Source: AC-32 sp963719275
Lineage (GTDB): Bacteria > Actinomycetota > Thermoleophilia > Gaiellales > Gaiellaceae
NCBI GenBank assembly: GCA_963719275.1
Contig: CAVRBT010000006.1
Coordinates: 62,001-126,000 of the forward strand
Direction: 5' to 3'
Length of the DNA stretch: 64,000 nt
The notes beneath the pieces are model-generated. The model did not search any database. It was not told where the DNA came from and saw nothing but the letters and a program-made list of their open reading frames with translations. A program made the translations under genes and the position numbers. Position 1 is the first letter of the stretch; each line of letters begins with the position of its first letter. Below are positions 1 through 7,606 of this stretch, in pieces.

Positions 1-505
1 CGGTGCTGCTGACCCGCGAGCGTTCGCCCGAGGTCGCCGAGCGGGGCTCGAGATCGTCGTCGCCGTCGTCGAGGCCGGGGACCGCGCGGGTCACCTGCGC
101 TTTCCGGCCCGTCGTGCGCCAGCCGAGCGCGCCGGCGAGGGTGTCGGTGATGAACTGGTTCAGGCTCACCTTCTCCCGCTCGGCGGTGCGCGCCAGCTCG
201 GCGTGGAGCGTCTGCGGCATCCGCAGCAGCAGGCGCCCGCTGTGGGACTGCGCGGTCTTCGGCTCTGGGACGTCTTTGCCCTCCCGCCTGGCGGTCACGA
301 GCCACGCGGCCATCGCTTCGGAGGCGCGCTCGATCGCATCGTCGGGCGTCGCACCCCTGGCCGTGCAGCCCGGCAGCGCGTCGATCGTCGCCAGCCACTC
401 GTTCTGCTCGTGCACGAGGGTCACCGGGTAGGGCATCTCCTCGGTGCGTGCTTCGACAGGCGCGGGAGTCGCCGGGTCGGCTGCCTGGCGGGGCCTGGAC
501 TTCAC
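1..505 (-). CDS. HicB-family antitoxin (3' end outside window)
   Basis: The minus strand encodes a HicB-like protein. It has an N-terminal partial RNase-H-like HicB fold (YPVTLVHEQNEWLATIDALP, then GCTARGATPDDAIERA) and a C-terminal ribbon-helix-helix segment (LHAELARTAEREKVSLNQF). HicB proteins neutralise the HicA mRNA interferase and autoregulate their operon through the DNA-binding tail. No HicA is visible; it may lie beyond the edge, or this may be a solitary HicB. I place the start at GTG 505, because a TACAAT box sits 9 nt upstream. ATG 436 is the alternative, but its GAGGAG directly abuts the start codon, which is too close for a ribosome site. The reading frame is still open at base 1, so the C-terminus is missing. 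Family assignment is fairly secure; a functional toxin-antitoxin pair is inference. Confidence 0.75.
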   Translation of the reverse strand, partial: MKSRPRQAADPATPAPVEARTEEMPYPVTLVHEQNEWLATIDALPGCTARGATPDDAIERASEAMAAWLVTARREGKDVPEPKTAQSHSGRLLLRMPQTLHAELARTAEREKVSLNQFITDTLAGALGWRTTGRKAQVTRAVPGLDDGDDDLEPRSATSGERSRVSST

Positions 506-514
506 GGGACGCGA

Positions 515-520
515 ATTGTA
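515..520 (-). promoter_or_regulatory. -10 box of leaderless HicB-like gene
   Basis: TACAAT lies 9 nt before GTG 505, so transcription would start at or next to the start codon. No convincing -35 hexamer is seen. The same spacing recurs at many genes in this window. Confidence 0.45.
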
Positions 521-568
521 GAGCGCCCGCGCGGACGCCGAAGAACGCGAGAGGCCTGCGCCGCGGCG

Positions 569-1474
569 TCAGCTTGCGAGCGCTTCGGGAATTTCGGGGC
601 CGATCTCGTTCCGCAGCTTCACGAGCGCGCGGCGCGTGAGGCGCGAGACGTGAATGGGCGAGATGCCGACCTCCTTCGCGATCTGCGGTTGGCTCAGCCC
701 CGCGAAGTAGCGCAGGTGCAAGAGACGACGCTCGCGCTCGTCGAGGGCCCGAAAGCCGGCGGCCAGGAGGGCGCGCTGCTCCCCGCGCTCGTAGCCGCCC
801 TCGAGGACGTCCAGCTCGCAGTAGGTCTCGTCGTCGTGGGTCGATGCCTCCGACAGCGAGAGCGGCGCCTGGATCCGCTCCGTGTCGAGAGCGGCCGCGA
901 CCTCCTGCTCTGCGATCCCCGAGTGGTCGGCGATCTCCGAGATCGTCGCCGGGCGCGCGAGTTGCGCGGACAGCTCGGCCGAGCACGCACGGAGCCCAGG
1001 CCGGAGCTCCTGTAGGCGGCGGGGGACGCGCACCGGGTACGCGCGGTCGCGGAGGTAGCGCTTGATCTCGCCCGCGACGTTCGGGATCACGAACTGGCCG
1101 AACTCGGCCCGTTCGGGGTCGAAGCGGTCGACGGCCTTGATCAGCCCGATGCACCCGACCTGGACGAGGTCCTCGTACAGCTCACCCCCCATGCTGTAGC
1201 GGCGGGCGAGGCTCTTCACGAGCGGCATGTACTGCTGGATCAGCCGCTCGCGCGCGCGGAGGTCGCCGCGCTCGTGGTACTCGCGGAGCAGAAGCCGCGC
1301 CGTATCGCGCGTGCTGGCGCGCCTACGAGCGGCGCGCGGCTTCGCAGGCTCCGCGGGCTCCGGTCGCGGCAGGCCTCCGCGCGGCCGAGTCGGCGTCACG
1401 CGGCCCGGAACGATCTGACGGGCGGCGGGGCGCTTCCGCGGTGGTCCTTCCGAAAGCGTCTGCGAGCGAATCAT
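569..1474 (-). CDS. RNA polymerase sigma factor, SigB/SigF type
   Basis: A 301-residue alternative sigma-70 factor of the SigB/SigF/SigG group. Region 2 is clear at about residues 80-145 (QYMPLVKSLARRYS, YEDLVQVGCIGLIKAVDRFD, then a GQFVIPNVAGEIKRYLRD stretch). Region 3 follows, and region 4 has the helix-turn-helix LSQPQIAKEVGISPIHVSRL near the C-terminus. No RpoD-type region 1.1 is present. The first 55 residues are an Arg/Pro/Ala-rich extension not usual for the family, so translation could begin further in. However, a good promoter just upstream supports ATG 1474. Factors of this group direct stress or stationary-phase regulons and are normally held by an anti-sigma factor; no RsbW-like gene is adjacent. 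Confidence 0.92.
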   Translation of the reverse strand: MIRSQTLSEGPPRKRPAARQIVPGRVTPTRPRGGLPRPEPAEPAKPRAARRRASTRDTARLLLREYHERGDLRARERLIQQYMPLVKSLARRYSMGGELYEDLVQVGCIGLIKAVDRFDPERAEFGQFVIPNVAGEIKRYLRDRAYPVRVPRRLQELRPGLRACSAELSAQLARPATISEIADHSGIAEQEVAAALDTERIQAPLSLSEASTHDDETYCELDVLEGGYERGEQRALLAAGFRALDERERRLLHLRYFAGLSQPQIAKEVGISPIHVSRLTRRALVKLRNEIGPEIPEALAS

Positions 1475-1492
1475 CCAGGAGACCCAAGGCCG

Positions 1493-1521
1493 ACTATAGC
1501 GCCGCCTTTTCGCGTTGGCAA
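1493..1521 (-). promoter_or_regulatory. Sigma-70-type promoter of the sigma factor gene
   Basis: On the minus strand, TTGCCA (1521-1516) and TATAGT (1498-1493) are separated by exactly 17 bp. The predicted start of transcription leaves a leader of about 11 nt before ATG 1474. This is the best-formed -35/-10 pair I found in the window. Confidence 0.7.
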
Positions 1522-1526
1522 ATCGA

Positions 1527-1540
1527 TTTGATTTATCAAA
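1527..1540. promoter_or_regulatory. AT-rich palindrome, possible operator
   Basis: TTTGAT-TT-ATCAAA is a perfect inverted repeat in an AT-rich patch, directly upstream of the -35 box of the sigma factor promoter and before the divergent gene at 1573. Position and symmetry suggest a binding site for a dimeric regulator acting on one or both genes. The regulator is unknown. Confidence 0.4.
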
Positions 1541-1572
1541 TTCTTGTCACCGAGTGATGTGCTAGTCGCGCG

Positions 1573-2205
1573 TTGGGGTACTTACCGAATATCGCGAGAA
1601 GGCATCCCGAGACTCGGATCTATTCTCCATCAGAGCCGGCGGTCCGCCTGGGCCGGCTCCGGGGGTGGGCCGCGGCGTGCGCGGCACTCGCCGCGGCCGC
1701 CTGCGCCGCGGCCCCAACCGCCGTAGCGGGCCCTCCCGGGAGCTTCGGAGGGCCCGAAAGGGGGCCGAAAGGGCTGGTATCTGCGCGATATCAGGCCGCA
1801 GGCTGTGATACTGCGGCCGTCGGGAGCCCCGTGGCCCCGTCGGCTGTGGCCATCGCTTCCTATCCCGCTCTGCAGGGCGGGATTCCGGCTACTGCACGCC
1901 GATTCACAGCGAGTGAATCAGGTCGCGCGCAATTGCAGTATCAATTCCATAACGCGATACCACGTTACTCACACGCAGTTTCGCAGACTGTTCCGACGCT
2001 TCAGGTGCCATCGGCACCTGAATCATGCCGCAGGATCGCTGCTTCGATCGTTCCAACGAGCTTCGAGGCGTCGATTCCATCCGATGGGCGGCGCCTGTTC
2101 CAGATCGCCGTCGCGTTCGCACTTGCGTACGTCCTCTTCCTCACGGTCTGGTTCTGGGGCACACGAGAGCGCCGCAGCCGCGTCGGGAGGGCGGCGCGTT
2201 CCTGA
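1573..2205 (+). CDS. Hypothetical exported or membrane-anchored protein
   Basis: An unrecognised protein of about 210 residues. It has an Ala-rich hydrophobic segment at about residues 30-52 resembling a signal peptide, a Ser/Ala/Pro-rich middle, and one clear transmembrane helix near the end (about 172-192, FQIAVAFALAYVLFLTVWFW) followed by a basic tail. It would sit in the membrane with most of the chain outside. The only start in frame is TTG 1573, with no good ribosome site, so the N-terminus is uncertain. It ends 2 nt before the glycosyltransferase start, so it is probably the first gene of the polysaccharide operon. Base composition around 1890-1990 is less GC-rich than the neighbours. 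Confidence 0.45.
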   Translation: MGYLPNIARRHPETRIYSPSEPAVRLGRLRGWAAACAALAAAACAAAPTAVAGPPGSFGGPERGPKGLVSARYQAAGCDTAAVGSPVAPSAVAIASYPALQGGIPATARRFTASESGRAQLQYQFHNAIPRYSHAVSQTVPTLQVPSAPESCRRIAASIVPTSFEASIPSDGRRLFQIAVAFALAYVLFLTVWFWGTRERRSRVGRAARS

Positions 2206-2207
2206 GC

Positions 2208-3380
2208 ATGGACGCCACTGCAACGGACGCGCCGCGCCTCCCGCGCGCCCTCCTGGTGTCGAGCTTCGTACTGCCGCGAAATGGCGGGATCGAGCAGTTC
2301 GTGGACATCGCCGCCCGGCTCCTCCGCGGCCACGGCTGGCGTGTTCGCGTCCTGGCCTGCCGGCCGCGGGGCGGTGACGCCGAGGCCGACGCAACCGTCC
2401 CGACGCACTACCTCGGCAGCGGCGGGTGGCCGCTCCCGGTCGGGGGCCTGCGCACGCTGTGGCGCGAGGTCGGCGACGCGGACGTCGTAGTCGCGAACGG
2501 CACGCGCCACCTCCTTCCGAACGCAGCAGCGTTCGCCGCGCGCCTTCGCGGCAAGCGTGTCGTCTTCGTGCTGCACGGATCGGGCGCCTCGTTCTCGACG
2601 AGCTCGTTCTTCTACCATCGCGTGCTCGGCTCACTGTTCGAGCGGCTCCTCTCGCGTCCCGCCCTCCGCCGCTCCCGCCCCGTCTCCCTCTCTCGCGCAG
2701 GCGTCGTCGGTTGTCGCCACCGCTACGGCGTCGAGGCGACGTACGTCCCGTTCCCGCTGCGTGAGCTTCCGCCGGCCTCCCGCCCGCCTTTCGGCTCCGA
2801 CGAGCCGTTGAGGATCGTCTGGGCCGGGCGCCTCTACGGCGAGAAGAACCCGCTCGCCGCCGTCGCGGTCGTCGACCGTGTCCGGCAGCAGCGGCCGGCG
2901 ACGCTCGACGTCTACGGCAGCGGGCCGCTCCTGGACGAGCTCGAGGAACTGGCGCGTGACCGCCCCTGGCTGAACGTGTGCGGGCCACGTAGCTGGGAGG
3001 AGATCCAGCTGGTCCAGGGAGCTGCTCACGTCTGCCTGTCCACCTCGCTGCGCGACGCGACGCAGATGGCGGTCCTCGAGCCGCTTGCACGCGGCGTCCC
3101 GGTGGTATCGACCCGCGTCGGCGACGCGCTCGGCTACTACGCGCGCGGCCTGTGGCCGTTCTGCGTCGACCCGGGCGACCCCGAGGCGGCGGCCGAGGCG
3201 CTTCTCGCGCTCGCGGCCTCGTACGACCGCTACCGCGAGCGCTTCGCCGAGAACGCGCACGAGCTGCTCCGGCGCCACCGCGAAGGGGCGCGCCGCCTCG
3301 CCGAGCTGCTCGACCCCGAAACCCCCGCAACCCGCAACGGCCTGCCCGCGACCAGCCGAGCGGAACTTCCAGTGACGTGA
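2208..3380 (+). CDS. Glycosyltransferase family 4 (GT-B fold)
   Basis: A 390-residue GT-B glycosyltransferase that would transfer a sugar from a nucleotide donor to a lipid-linked glycan on the inner face of the membrane. The N-terminal acceptor domain begins with LPRNGGIEQFVDIAARLL, the usual glycine-rich entry. The C-terminal donor domain shows IVWAGRLYGEKNP, DVYGSGPLLDELEEL, and the nucleotide-sugar-binding stretch VCLSTSLRDATQMAVLEPLA, whose final acidic residue corresponds to the family EX7E region. I chose ATG 2208, 2 nt after the preceding stop, because the domain starts right after it; longer upstream reading in frame is not family-like. It abuts the flippase gene, consistent with capsule or exopolysaccharide assembly. 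Sugar specificity cannot be told. Confidence 0.88.
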   Translation: MDATATDAPRLPRALLVSSFVLPRNGGIEQFVDIAARLLRGHGWRVRVLACRPRGGDAEADATVPTHYLGSGGWPLPVGGLRTLWREVGDADVVVANGTRHLLPNAAAFAARLRGKRVVFVLHGSGASFSTSSFFYHRVLGSLFERLLSRPALRRSRPVSLSRAGVVGCRHRYGVEATYVPFPLRELPPASRPPFGSDEPLRIVWAGRLYGEKNPLAAVAVVDRVRQQRPATLDVYGSGPLLDELEELARDRPWLNVCGPRSWEEIQLVQGAAHVCLSTSLRDATQMAVLEPLARGVPVVSTRVGDALGYYARGLWPFCVDPGDPEAAAEALLALAASYDRYRERFAENAHELLRRHREGARRLAELLDPETPATRNGLPATSRAELPVT

Positions 3381-4724
3381 GTGAGCGAGCAGCTACGCGA
3401 CCAACCCGAATCGAACCGCGGCCCGGCGCTGCTGTTCTGGGCGCAGATCATCGGGAACTCGGGGCTCTTCGTCGGCCTGCTGCTGGTGACGCGGGCACTC
3501 GGCCCTTCCGGCCGAGGTGCGGTGGCCTTCCTCACGGTGACTGCGCTCGTAACGGCCTGGATCGCGCGGCTCGGCGTGACCGAGGCGACCGTCGTCTTCG
3601 CGGCCAGGCGGCCCCAGCAGCGACCCGCGTTGTTGACGAACAGTCTCTCCTTCTCGACCTTGATGGGCCTCGTGGGCGCTGTGGTCGTCTGTGGGACTCT
3701 CTGGCTCGTCCCCGCCGTGCGGCCGAATGGCGTTGGCGCAGTCGAGCTCTGGGTGCTCGCGGTCAGCATCCTGGCCGCCTGCCTTGCGGACGCGGGCTAC
3801 CGGTTCATGCTCGGCTGCAGCCGGTTCCGTACGCACGCCCTGGTGACCGCGGTCACCTCGTGGTTGTACCCGTTGCTCGCCGTGGTGCTCTGGGCCTCCT
3901 TCGGGCTCACGGTCGCGCTTGGTCTCGCCGTCTGGGCAGCCACGCAGGCCATGCGGGCGGTGGCGCTCTTCTGGGTCGCGATCCGGCGGGAGGGTGGGCT
4001 CGGCCGGCCGAGCTTCGGCTTGCTCCACGAGACGATCTCCTTCGGCGTCCGCGCCTGGTTCGGGACGCTCGCCGATTCGCTGGGCTTCCGCATCGACCAG
4101 ATCCTGCTCGCACTGATCGCGTCGGAGACCGCGCTGGGGTTCTACGTGGTCGCGGTGAACCTCTCGGAGATCCTCCTGTACTTCCCGGGCGCGGTCTCGA
4201 CCGCGCTGATACCGCTCGCCGCCCGCAGCGCGGAAGGGCCGCGGCTCGACCAGACGTTGCGCGCGTGGAGGTCCGCGACGTACGTGACGCTCGCGAGCAT
4301 CGTCGTCAGCGCCGCGATCGTGCCCCCGCTGATCCCGCTCGTCTTCGGGGCATCCTTCCAAGCCTCGGCGACGCCGTTCCTCCTGCTGCTGCCGGGGCTG
4401 ATCGGCTTCACGGCGATGATCGTGTTTTGCAACGCGCTGATCGCGTCGTCGCTCCCGACGCAGTACTCGATCCCACCGACACTGTGCTTCGTCGTCGGGA
4501 TCGCCCTCGACTTCGCGCTGATCCCCTTCTTCGGGGCCTCCGGCGCCGCGGCGGCGGCCAGTGCCGGCTATCTCGCGGCCGGCGCCTCCGCCGTGCTGAT
4601 CTACCGCGCCCGCACACCGTTTCCCCTGCGCGAGCTCGTCGTCCCGCAGACCGGCGACTTCGCAGTCCTGCGAACGCTCGCCCCCGTGCACCGTGCGCCC
4701 CTCGCCCGGCGAGGCGCCCAGTGA
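3381..4724 (+). CDS. Polysaccharide flippase (Wzx/MATE-like)
   Basis: A 447-residue integral membrane protein with about 12-14 hydrophobic segments, of the polysaccharide-exporter branch of the MATE/MVF superfamily. It would flip undecaprenyl-linked repeat units to the outer face of the membrane. The N-terminal helix region (LFWAQIIGNSGLFVGLLLVT, then RALGPSGRGAVAFL) is typical. The GTG start directly follows the TGA of the glycosyltransferase with no gap, so translation is probably coupled. A chain-length regulator follows 39 nt downstream, completing a Wzx/Wzz pair. The matching polymerase is probably the O-antigen ligase-like gene at 8.2-9.5 kb. Confidence 0.88.
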   Translation: MSEQLRDQPESNRGPALLFWAQIIGNSGLFVGLLLVTRALGPSGRGAVAFLTVTALVTAWIARLGVTEATVVFAARRPQQRPALLTNSLSFSTLMGLVGAVVVCGTLWLVPAVRPNGVGAVELWVLAVSILAACLADAGYRFMLGCSRFRTHALVTAVTSWLYPLLAVVLWASFGLTVALGLAVWAATQAMRAVALFWVAIRREGGLGRPSFGLLHETISFGVRAWFGTLADSLGFRIDQILLALIASETALGFYVVAVNLSEILLYFPGAVSTALIPLAARSAEGPRLDQTLRAWRSATYVTLASIVVSAAIVPPLIPLVFGASFQASATPFLLLLPGLIGFTAMIVFCNALIASSLPTQYSIPPTLCFVVGIALDFALIPFFGASGAAAAASAGYLAAGASAVLIYRARTPFPLRELVVPQTGDFAVLRTLAPVHRAPLARRGAQ

Positions 4725-4763
4725 CTCGCGACCCCTGCATGCGGCTCCCTCGGAGGTGAGCAA

Positions 4764-6257
4764 ATGATCGAGCAGCACAAGCCGACCACCCCGGTTTCGC
4801 AGCTTCGCCCAATCGAGCTTCCGCCCGAGCAGCCGATCGACGTCGGCCGTTACGCCAACGCGCTACGGCGCTCGAAGCTCCTGATCGCGGCGATCGTGAT
4901 CGCCGTGACGGCGATCGTGCTGCTGCTGTCGCTCGCGCTGCCGAAGACGTACAGCGCCTCCGCGACGATCCTCTTCGACGAGAGCCAGAGCGCCACGCCC
5001 ACGACGACCACGGACGCGGAGCGCCAGCTCGCCACGATCCAGAAGCTGCTCGTGACGCGCGACGTGCTCGCGCGCAGCGCCCGCCGCCTTCCAGGAGAGA
5101 CCGTCGGGTCGCTCGCCGGCAAGATCTCGGCGTCCGTCGATCCGACGGCCAACATCGTCACCATCACCGCCGAGGCCAAGACGGCGGAGCGCGCCGCGCA
5201 AATCGCGAACGTCGTCGCGGGCGCGTTCCTCGCACGCGAGCGTGCTGCGGAGCTTGCGGGCATCCGCTCTGCCGAGGCGAGGCTGCAGGCCGCCATCACG
5301 GCGCTGAAGGGCAAGCCCGGAGCGAAGGCGCAGACCCCGCTCATCCGGGAACGGCTGAGCGAGCTCTCGCTCGGCGAGGCCACCGCAGGCTCGGAGCTGC
5401 AGCTCGCGGACGCCGCGGTCCCGCCGACCCGCGCGGCCTCGCCGCGGCCCGTGCGCAACGCGGCGTTTGCCTTCGTAGCCGCGCTGTTCGTCGCGATGCT
5501 CGTCGCGCTCGGCCGTGAGCGGGTCGCGCCGCGGATCGGCGACTCAAGGGAGCTGGAGCGGCTGACCGGCTACCCGATCCTCACCGAGATCCCGAAGGCG
5601 CGCCGCCATTTCCGCGACCCGCAGGCCGCGCTGCGCGAACGCGAGGCTTACGACGCGCTCGCGGCGGTGGTCGCGGCGCAGCTCCCGCCTCGCCGCCAGC
5701 ACATCCTGATGCTGACGAGCCCCGAAGCAGACACGGCGAAGGCGCGGGTCACCGCCGGGTTCAGCCGCGCCCTCGCTCAGGCCGGTGAGACCGCGCTCGT
5801 GGTGGACGCCGACCTGCGGCGCCCGGCTCTCGAGCAGCTCTTCGGCATGGAGCCGGCGCCGGGGCTCTCGGAGATCCTCGTGGCCGCGCGCCAGGGAGAC
5901 AGCGACACGGCGGGCGAGATGATCGTCGAGCCGCCGACGTCCGCCTCGCCGCGGCGCACCGGGAGCCTCGCAGTGCTCGGCGCGGGCGAGGCCGCCTCGG
6001 CGGCGCTCGTCACGCCTGATGCGCTCGGGATCCTGTTCGCGGAGCTCGGCCAATCCGGCTTCACGTGCGTCGTCTTCAACGGGCCGCCCTTCGTCGGCTA
6101 CCCGGAGTCACGCTCGTGGGCTCGGCACGCCGACGCCGTGATCGTCGTGTCACGGCCGGACCAGCTGCATCCGAGCGACGCGGTCGAGCTGCGGAACAAG
6201 CTCGATCTCGTCGACACACCCGTGCTCGGGCACGTCGTGCTGGACGGCGGCGCCTAG
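4764..6257 (+). CDS. Chain-length determinant (Wzz) protein with degenerate BY-kinase domain
   Basis: A 497-residue protein that sets polysaccharide chain length. An N-terminal Wzz domain has one membrane helix at about residues 38-58, an extracytoplasmic part, and a second helix at about 232-250. A cytoplasmic CpsD/Wzc-like ATPase domain follows. Walker A' is intact (ALVVDADLRRP), but Walker A, normally GEGKST-like, reads TSPEADTAKARVTAG and lacks the GKS/T. The C-terminal tyrosine cluster is also absent. It is therefore probably not an active tyrosine kinase, but a structural co-polymerase. A strong GGAGGTGA ribosome site precedes ATG 4764. The TAG stop lies inside the CTAG target site of the inserted IS481-type element. 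Confidence 0.85.
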   Translation: MIEQHKPTTPVSQLRPIELPPEQPIDVGRYANALRRSKLLIAAIVIAVTAIVLLLSLALPKTYSASATILFDESQSATPTTTTDAERQLATIQKLLVTRDVLARSARRLPGETVGSLAGKISASVDPTANIVTITAEAKTAERAAQIANVVAGAFLARERAAELAGIRSAEARLQAAITALKGKPGAKAQTPLIRERLSELSLGEATAGSELQLADAAVPPTRAASPRPVRNAAFAFVAALFVAMLVALGRERVAPRIGDSRELERLTGYPILTEIPKARRHFRDPQAALREREAYDALAAVVAAQLPPRRQHILMLTSPEADTAKARVTAGFSRALAQAGETALVVDADLRRPALEQLFGMEPAPGLSEILVAARQGDSDTAGEMIVEPPTSASPRRTGSLAVLGAGEAASAALVTPDALGILFAELGQSGFTCVVFNGPPFVGYPESRSWARHADAVIVVSRPDQLHPSDAVELRNKLDLVDTPVLGHVVLDGGA

Positions 6258-6501
6258 CTGTCCTACCCACAGACGTTGTGAACGCGGCTGTTCGGCGGCC
6301 GGTCTCCGAGGGAGCTGTGCGGCATCAGCGAACATCCATCGTCGATCGCGTGCACCAGCGCGAGCCGTCCGGCCAGTCCGAGCTTGGCGTTAGCGTGCAG
6401 ATACATCCGTGCCCTCCTTTGGGCGTAGGTCCGGGAAGACCCACAGCCTCAAAGGAAGGCCGGATAGATCCTCGGCCGTTCACAACCTGTGTAGGTGACA
6501 G
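6258..6501. mobile_element. Internally deleted IS481-type element (MITE-like)
   Basis: A 244-bp element bounded by inverted repeats. The left end reads CTGTCCTACCCACAGACG, then TTGTGAAC. The right end read inward is CTGTCACCTACACAGG, then TTGTGAAC. It is flanked on both sides by CTAG (6254-6257 and 6502-6505), the core of the target favoured by IS481-family elements. Inside is a 47-codon frame that joins the two ends of an IS481 transposase. With the catalytic core gone it cannot move by itself, but a full-length relative could mobilise it. Insertion occurred at the stop codon of the chain-length gene, and the duplicated CTAG restored it. Confidence 0.8.
6263..6406 (-). pseudogene. Fused-end remnant of IS481 transposase
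   Basis: A 47-codon frame with an excellent ribosome site (AAAGGAGG, 6 nt before ATG). Its first 27 residues (MYLHANAKLGLAGRLALVHA, then IDDGCSL) match the N-terminus of IS481-type transposases. The rest (PHSSLGDRPPNSRVHNVCG) matches their extreme C-terminus, where PHSxLGxRPPxSR is characteristic. The DDE catalytic core between them has been deleted cleanly in frame. It could still be translated into a small peptide containing the first part of the DNA-binding region; any effect on transposition is speculation. Confidence 0.78.
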
Positions 6502-7117
6502 CTAGAGGCTTGATGTGAAATTCCGCGCTTCTCATCGCGTCTGCGGGCCTTCCACGCCGAGTAGCGGCTGGGGCTCGGAACGAGGTGGCAAGGCGAGGCC
6601 GCCGTTCGGCATGGCCCCACCCACGCGTGAGTCTCGAACGCGTCCTAGGCGGACGCCATCATCGCGGCGACAGCCTCGCGCCCCTGCCGCCAAGCGGTCG
6701 CAGAGTCGACGATCGGCCGGGGGACAATCTCCGAGAAGGCCGAGAACGGATGCTCGATGATCATTCGATGCAACTCCGCCTCATCCGACACGTCGACGAT
6801 CGCGAAACCGCCGCCGCCGGGGAAGAGGCCCTCCGCCTCGAACTTGTCTTGATAACGCTGATTCCACTCCTCAGACCGATCGATCATGGTTGCGATCATG
6901 TCGGGGGGAGCGGGAAACTTGGGTGTTGCGACGACCAAGAACCTCATGACGCCTCCCGTCGTAGGTTGCCCGGAGGATTCCAGATCGCCATCGCCGCTGC
7001 CAAACGCCCGCCCGGCCCCGTTTCCGACCAGCGCGCCCTATCCCTGGACTCCTTTTTCCACCCTCAGTAGCTGGTGGACGCCAGAAGCACGGGCGAGTTT
7101 CACATCAAGCCTCTAGC
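6501..7117. mobile_element. Cargo-bearing module with 20-bp perfect terminal inverted repeats
   Basis: The two ends, 6501-6520 (GCTAGAGGCTTGATGTGAAA) and 7098-7117, are perfect 20-bp inverted repeats, each with CTAG at its outer edge. The only gene inside is a small YCII-like gene on the minus strand; no transposase is present. The remaining interior (6521-6644 and 6948-7097) shows no gene. This fits a non-autonomous passenger-carrying element. The right end falls inside a transposase fragment and the left end abuts the IS481 element, sharing its CTAG. Mobility is inferred from structure only. Confidence 0.6.
6645..6947 (-). CDS. YCII/muconolactone isomerase-like small protein
   Basis: A 100-residue soluble protein predicted to adopt the dimeric alpha-beta barrel. 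It begins MRFLVVATPKFPAPPDMIAT, has a Gly-rich turn (EGLFPGGGGFAIVDV) and a conserved-looking EHPFSAFSEIVPRPI segment. Relatives include muconolactone isomerase-like and YCII-related proteins of unclear role. It lies alone between two perfect inverted repeats and looks like cargo. The start ATG 6947 is chosen because the fold begins there. The substrate is unknown. Confidence 0.65.
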   Translation of the reverse strand: MRFLVVATPKFPAPPDMIATMIDRSEEWNQRYQDKFEAEGLFPGGGGFAIVDVSDEAELHRMIIEHPFSAFSEIVPRPIVDSATAWRQGREAVAAMMASA

Positions 7118-7213
7118 CGCATCTGCCCCTTCAAATTGGCGAAGACGCTCTCGATCGCGAGCCGGAGGCGGCAGTCGTCTCGGACGAGAGAATGACGGAA
7201 CCGACTGAGGAGC
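7105..7213 (-). pseudogene. C-terminal fragment of a DDE transposase
   Basis: The minus strand encodes CRLRLAIESVFANLKGQMRL, resembling the region around the last catalytic glutamate of IS4/IS5-type DDE transposases (IESVF-x-x-LK). The frame enters the CTAG and inverted repeat at 7098-7117 and stops three codons later. This looks like an older IS that was interrupted by the cargo module at a CTAG within a Leu-Glu codon pair. No start and no other catalytic residues remain. Confidence 0.55.
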
Positions 7214-7217
7214 CCTG

Positions 7218-7601
7218 ATGCCTCCGACACCCGGGAAGATCTCTTACGTTCAGATCCCCGCCGGCGACGTTGACCGCTCCGCCGACTTCTACGAGACCGT
7301 CTTCGGCTGGAACATCAGGCGGCGCGATGGGGGCCAGATCGCCTTCGATGACGCGGCTGGCGAGGTCAGCGGCGCATGGCTCACCGAGCGTCCGCCGTCG
7401 TTGCAGCCGGGCCTACTGATCTACATCAACGTCGAGGACGTCCAGCGAGCCTTGGAGAAGATCGTGGAGGCAGGCGGCGAGATCGTGACCCCGCTTACAC
7501 CGCAGGGGGAAGGCGAGGCGTTCGCAACCTTTCGCGATCCGGCCGGAAACGTCCTGGGCATCTTTCACGAAGGCGGCGTTGCCGGGCACATCGGATCTTG
7601 A
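7218..7601 (+). CDS. VOC-family (glyoxalase/bleomycin-resistance-like) protein
   Basis: A 127-residue single-domain vicinal-oxygen-chelate protein. It has the expected beta-alpha-beta-beta-beta repeats: SYVQIPAGDVDRSADFYETV then FGWN in the first half, and LLIYINVEDVQRALEKIVEA then EGEAFATFRDPAGNVLGIF in the second. The RDPxGNxxGI ending is typical of VOC proteins. The enzymatic role is not deducible; members include isomerases, dioxygenases and antibiotic-binding proteins. The ATG follows GAGGAGCCCTG. It lies between two copies of the CTAG-associated repeat and behind the transposase fragment, so it is probably acquired cargo. Confidence 0.82.
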   Translation: MPPTPGKISYVQIPAGDVDRSADFYETVFGWNIRRRDGGQIAFDDAAGEVSGAWLTERPPSLQPGLLIYINVEDVQRALEKIVEAGGEIVTPLTPQGEGEAFATFRDPAGNVLGIFHEGGVAGHIGS

Positions 7602-7606
7602 GTTCC

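Noticed and set aside
2023..3330. Long Arg/Ala-rich reading frames opposite the glycosyltransferase and flippase
   Set aside because: These are antisense shadows common in GC-rich DNA; they lack domains and oppose a clear gene.
6515..7116. Plus-strand frames across the cargo module
   Set aside because: They run opposite the YCII-like gene and lack family features.
7218..7601. VOC gene as a classical bleomycin-resistance gene
   Set aside because: The fold matches, but nothing distinguishes it from many metabolic VOC proteins.
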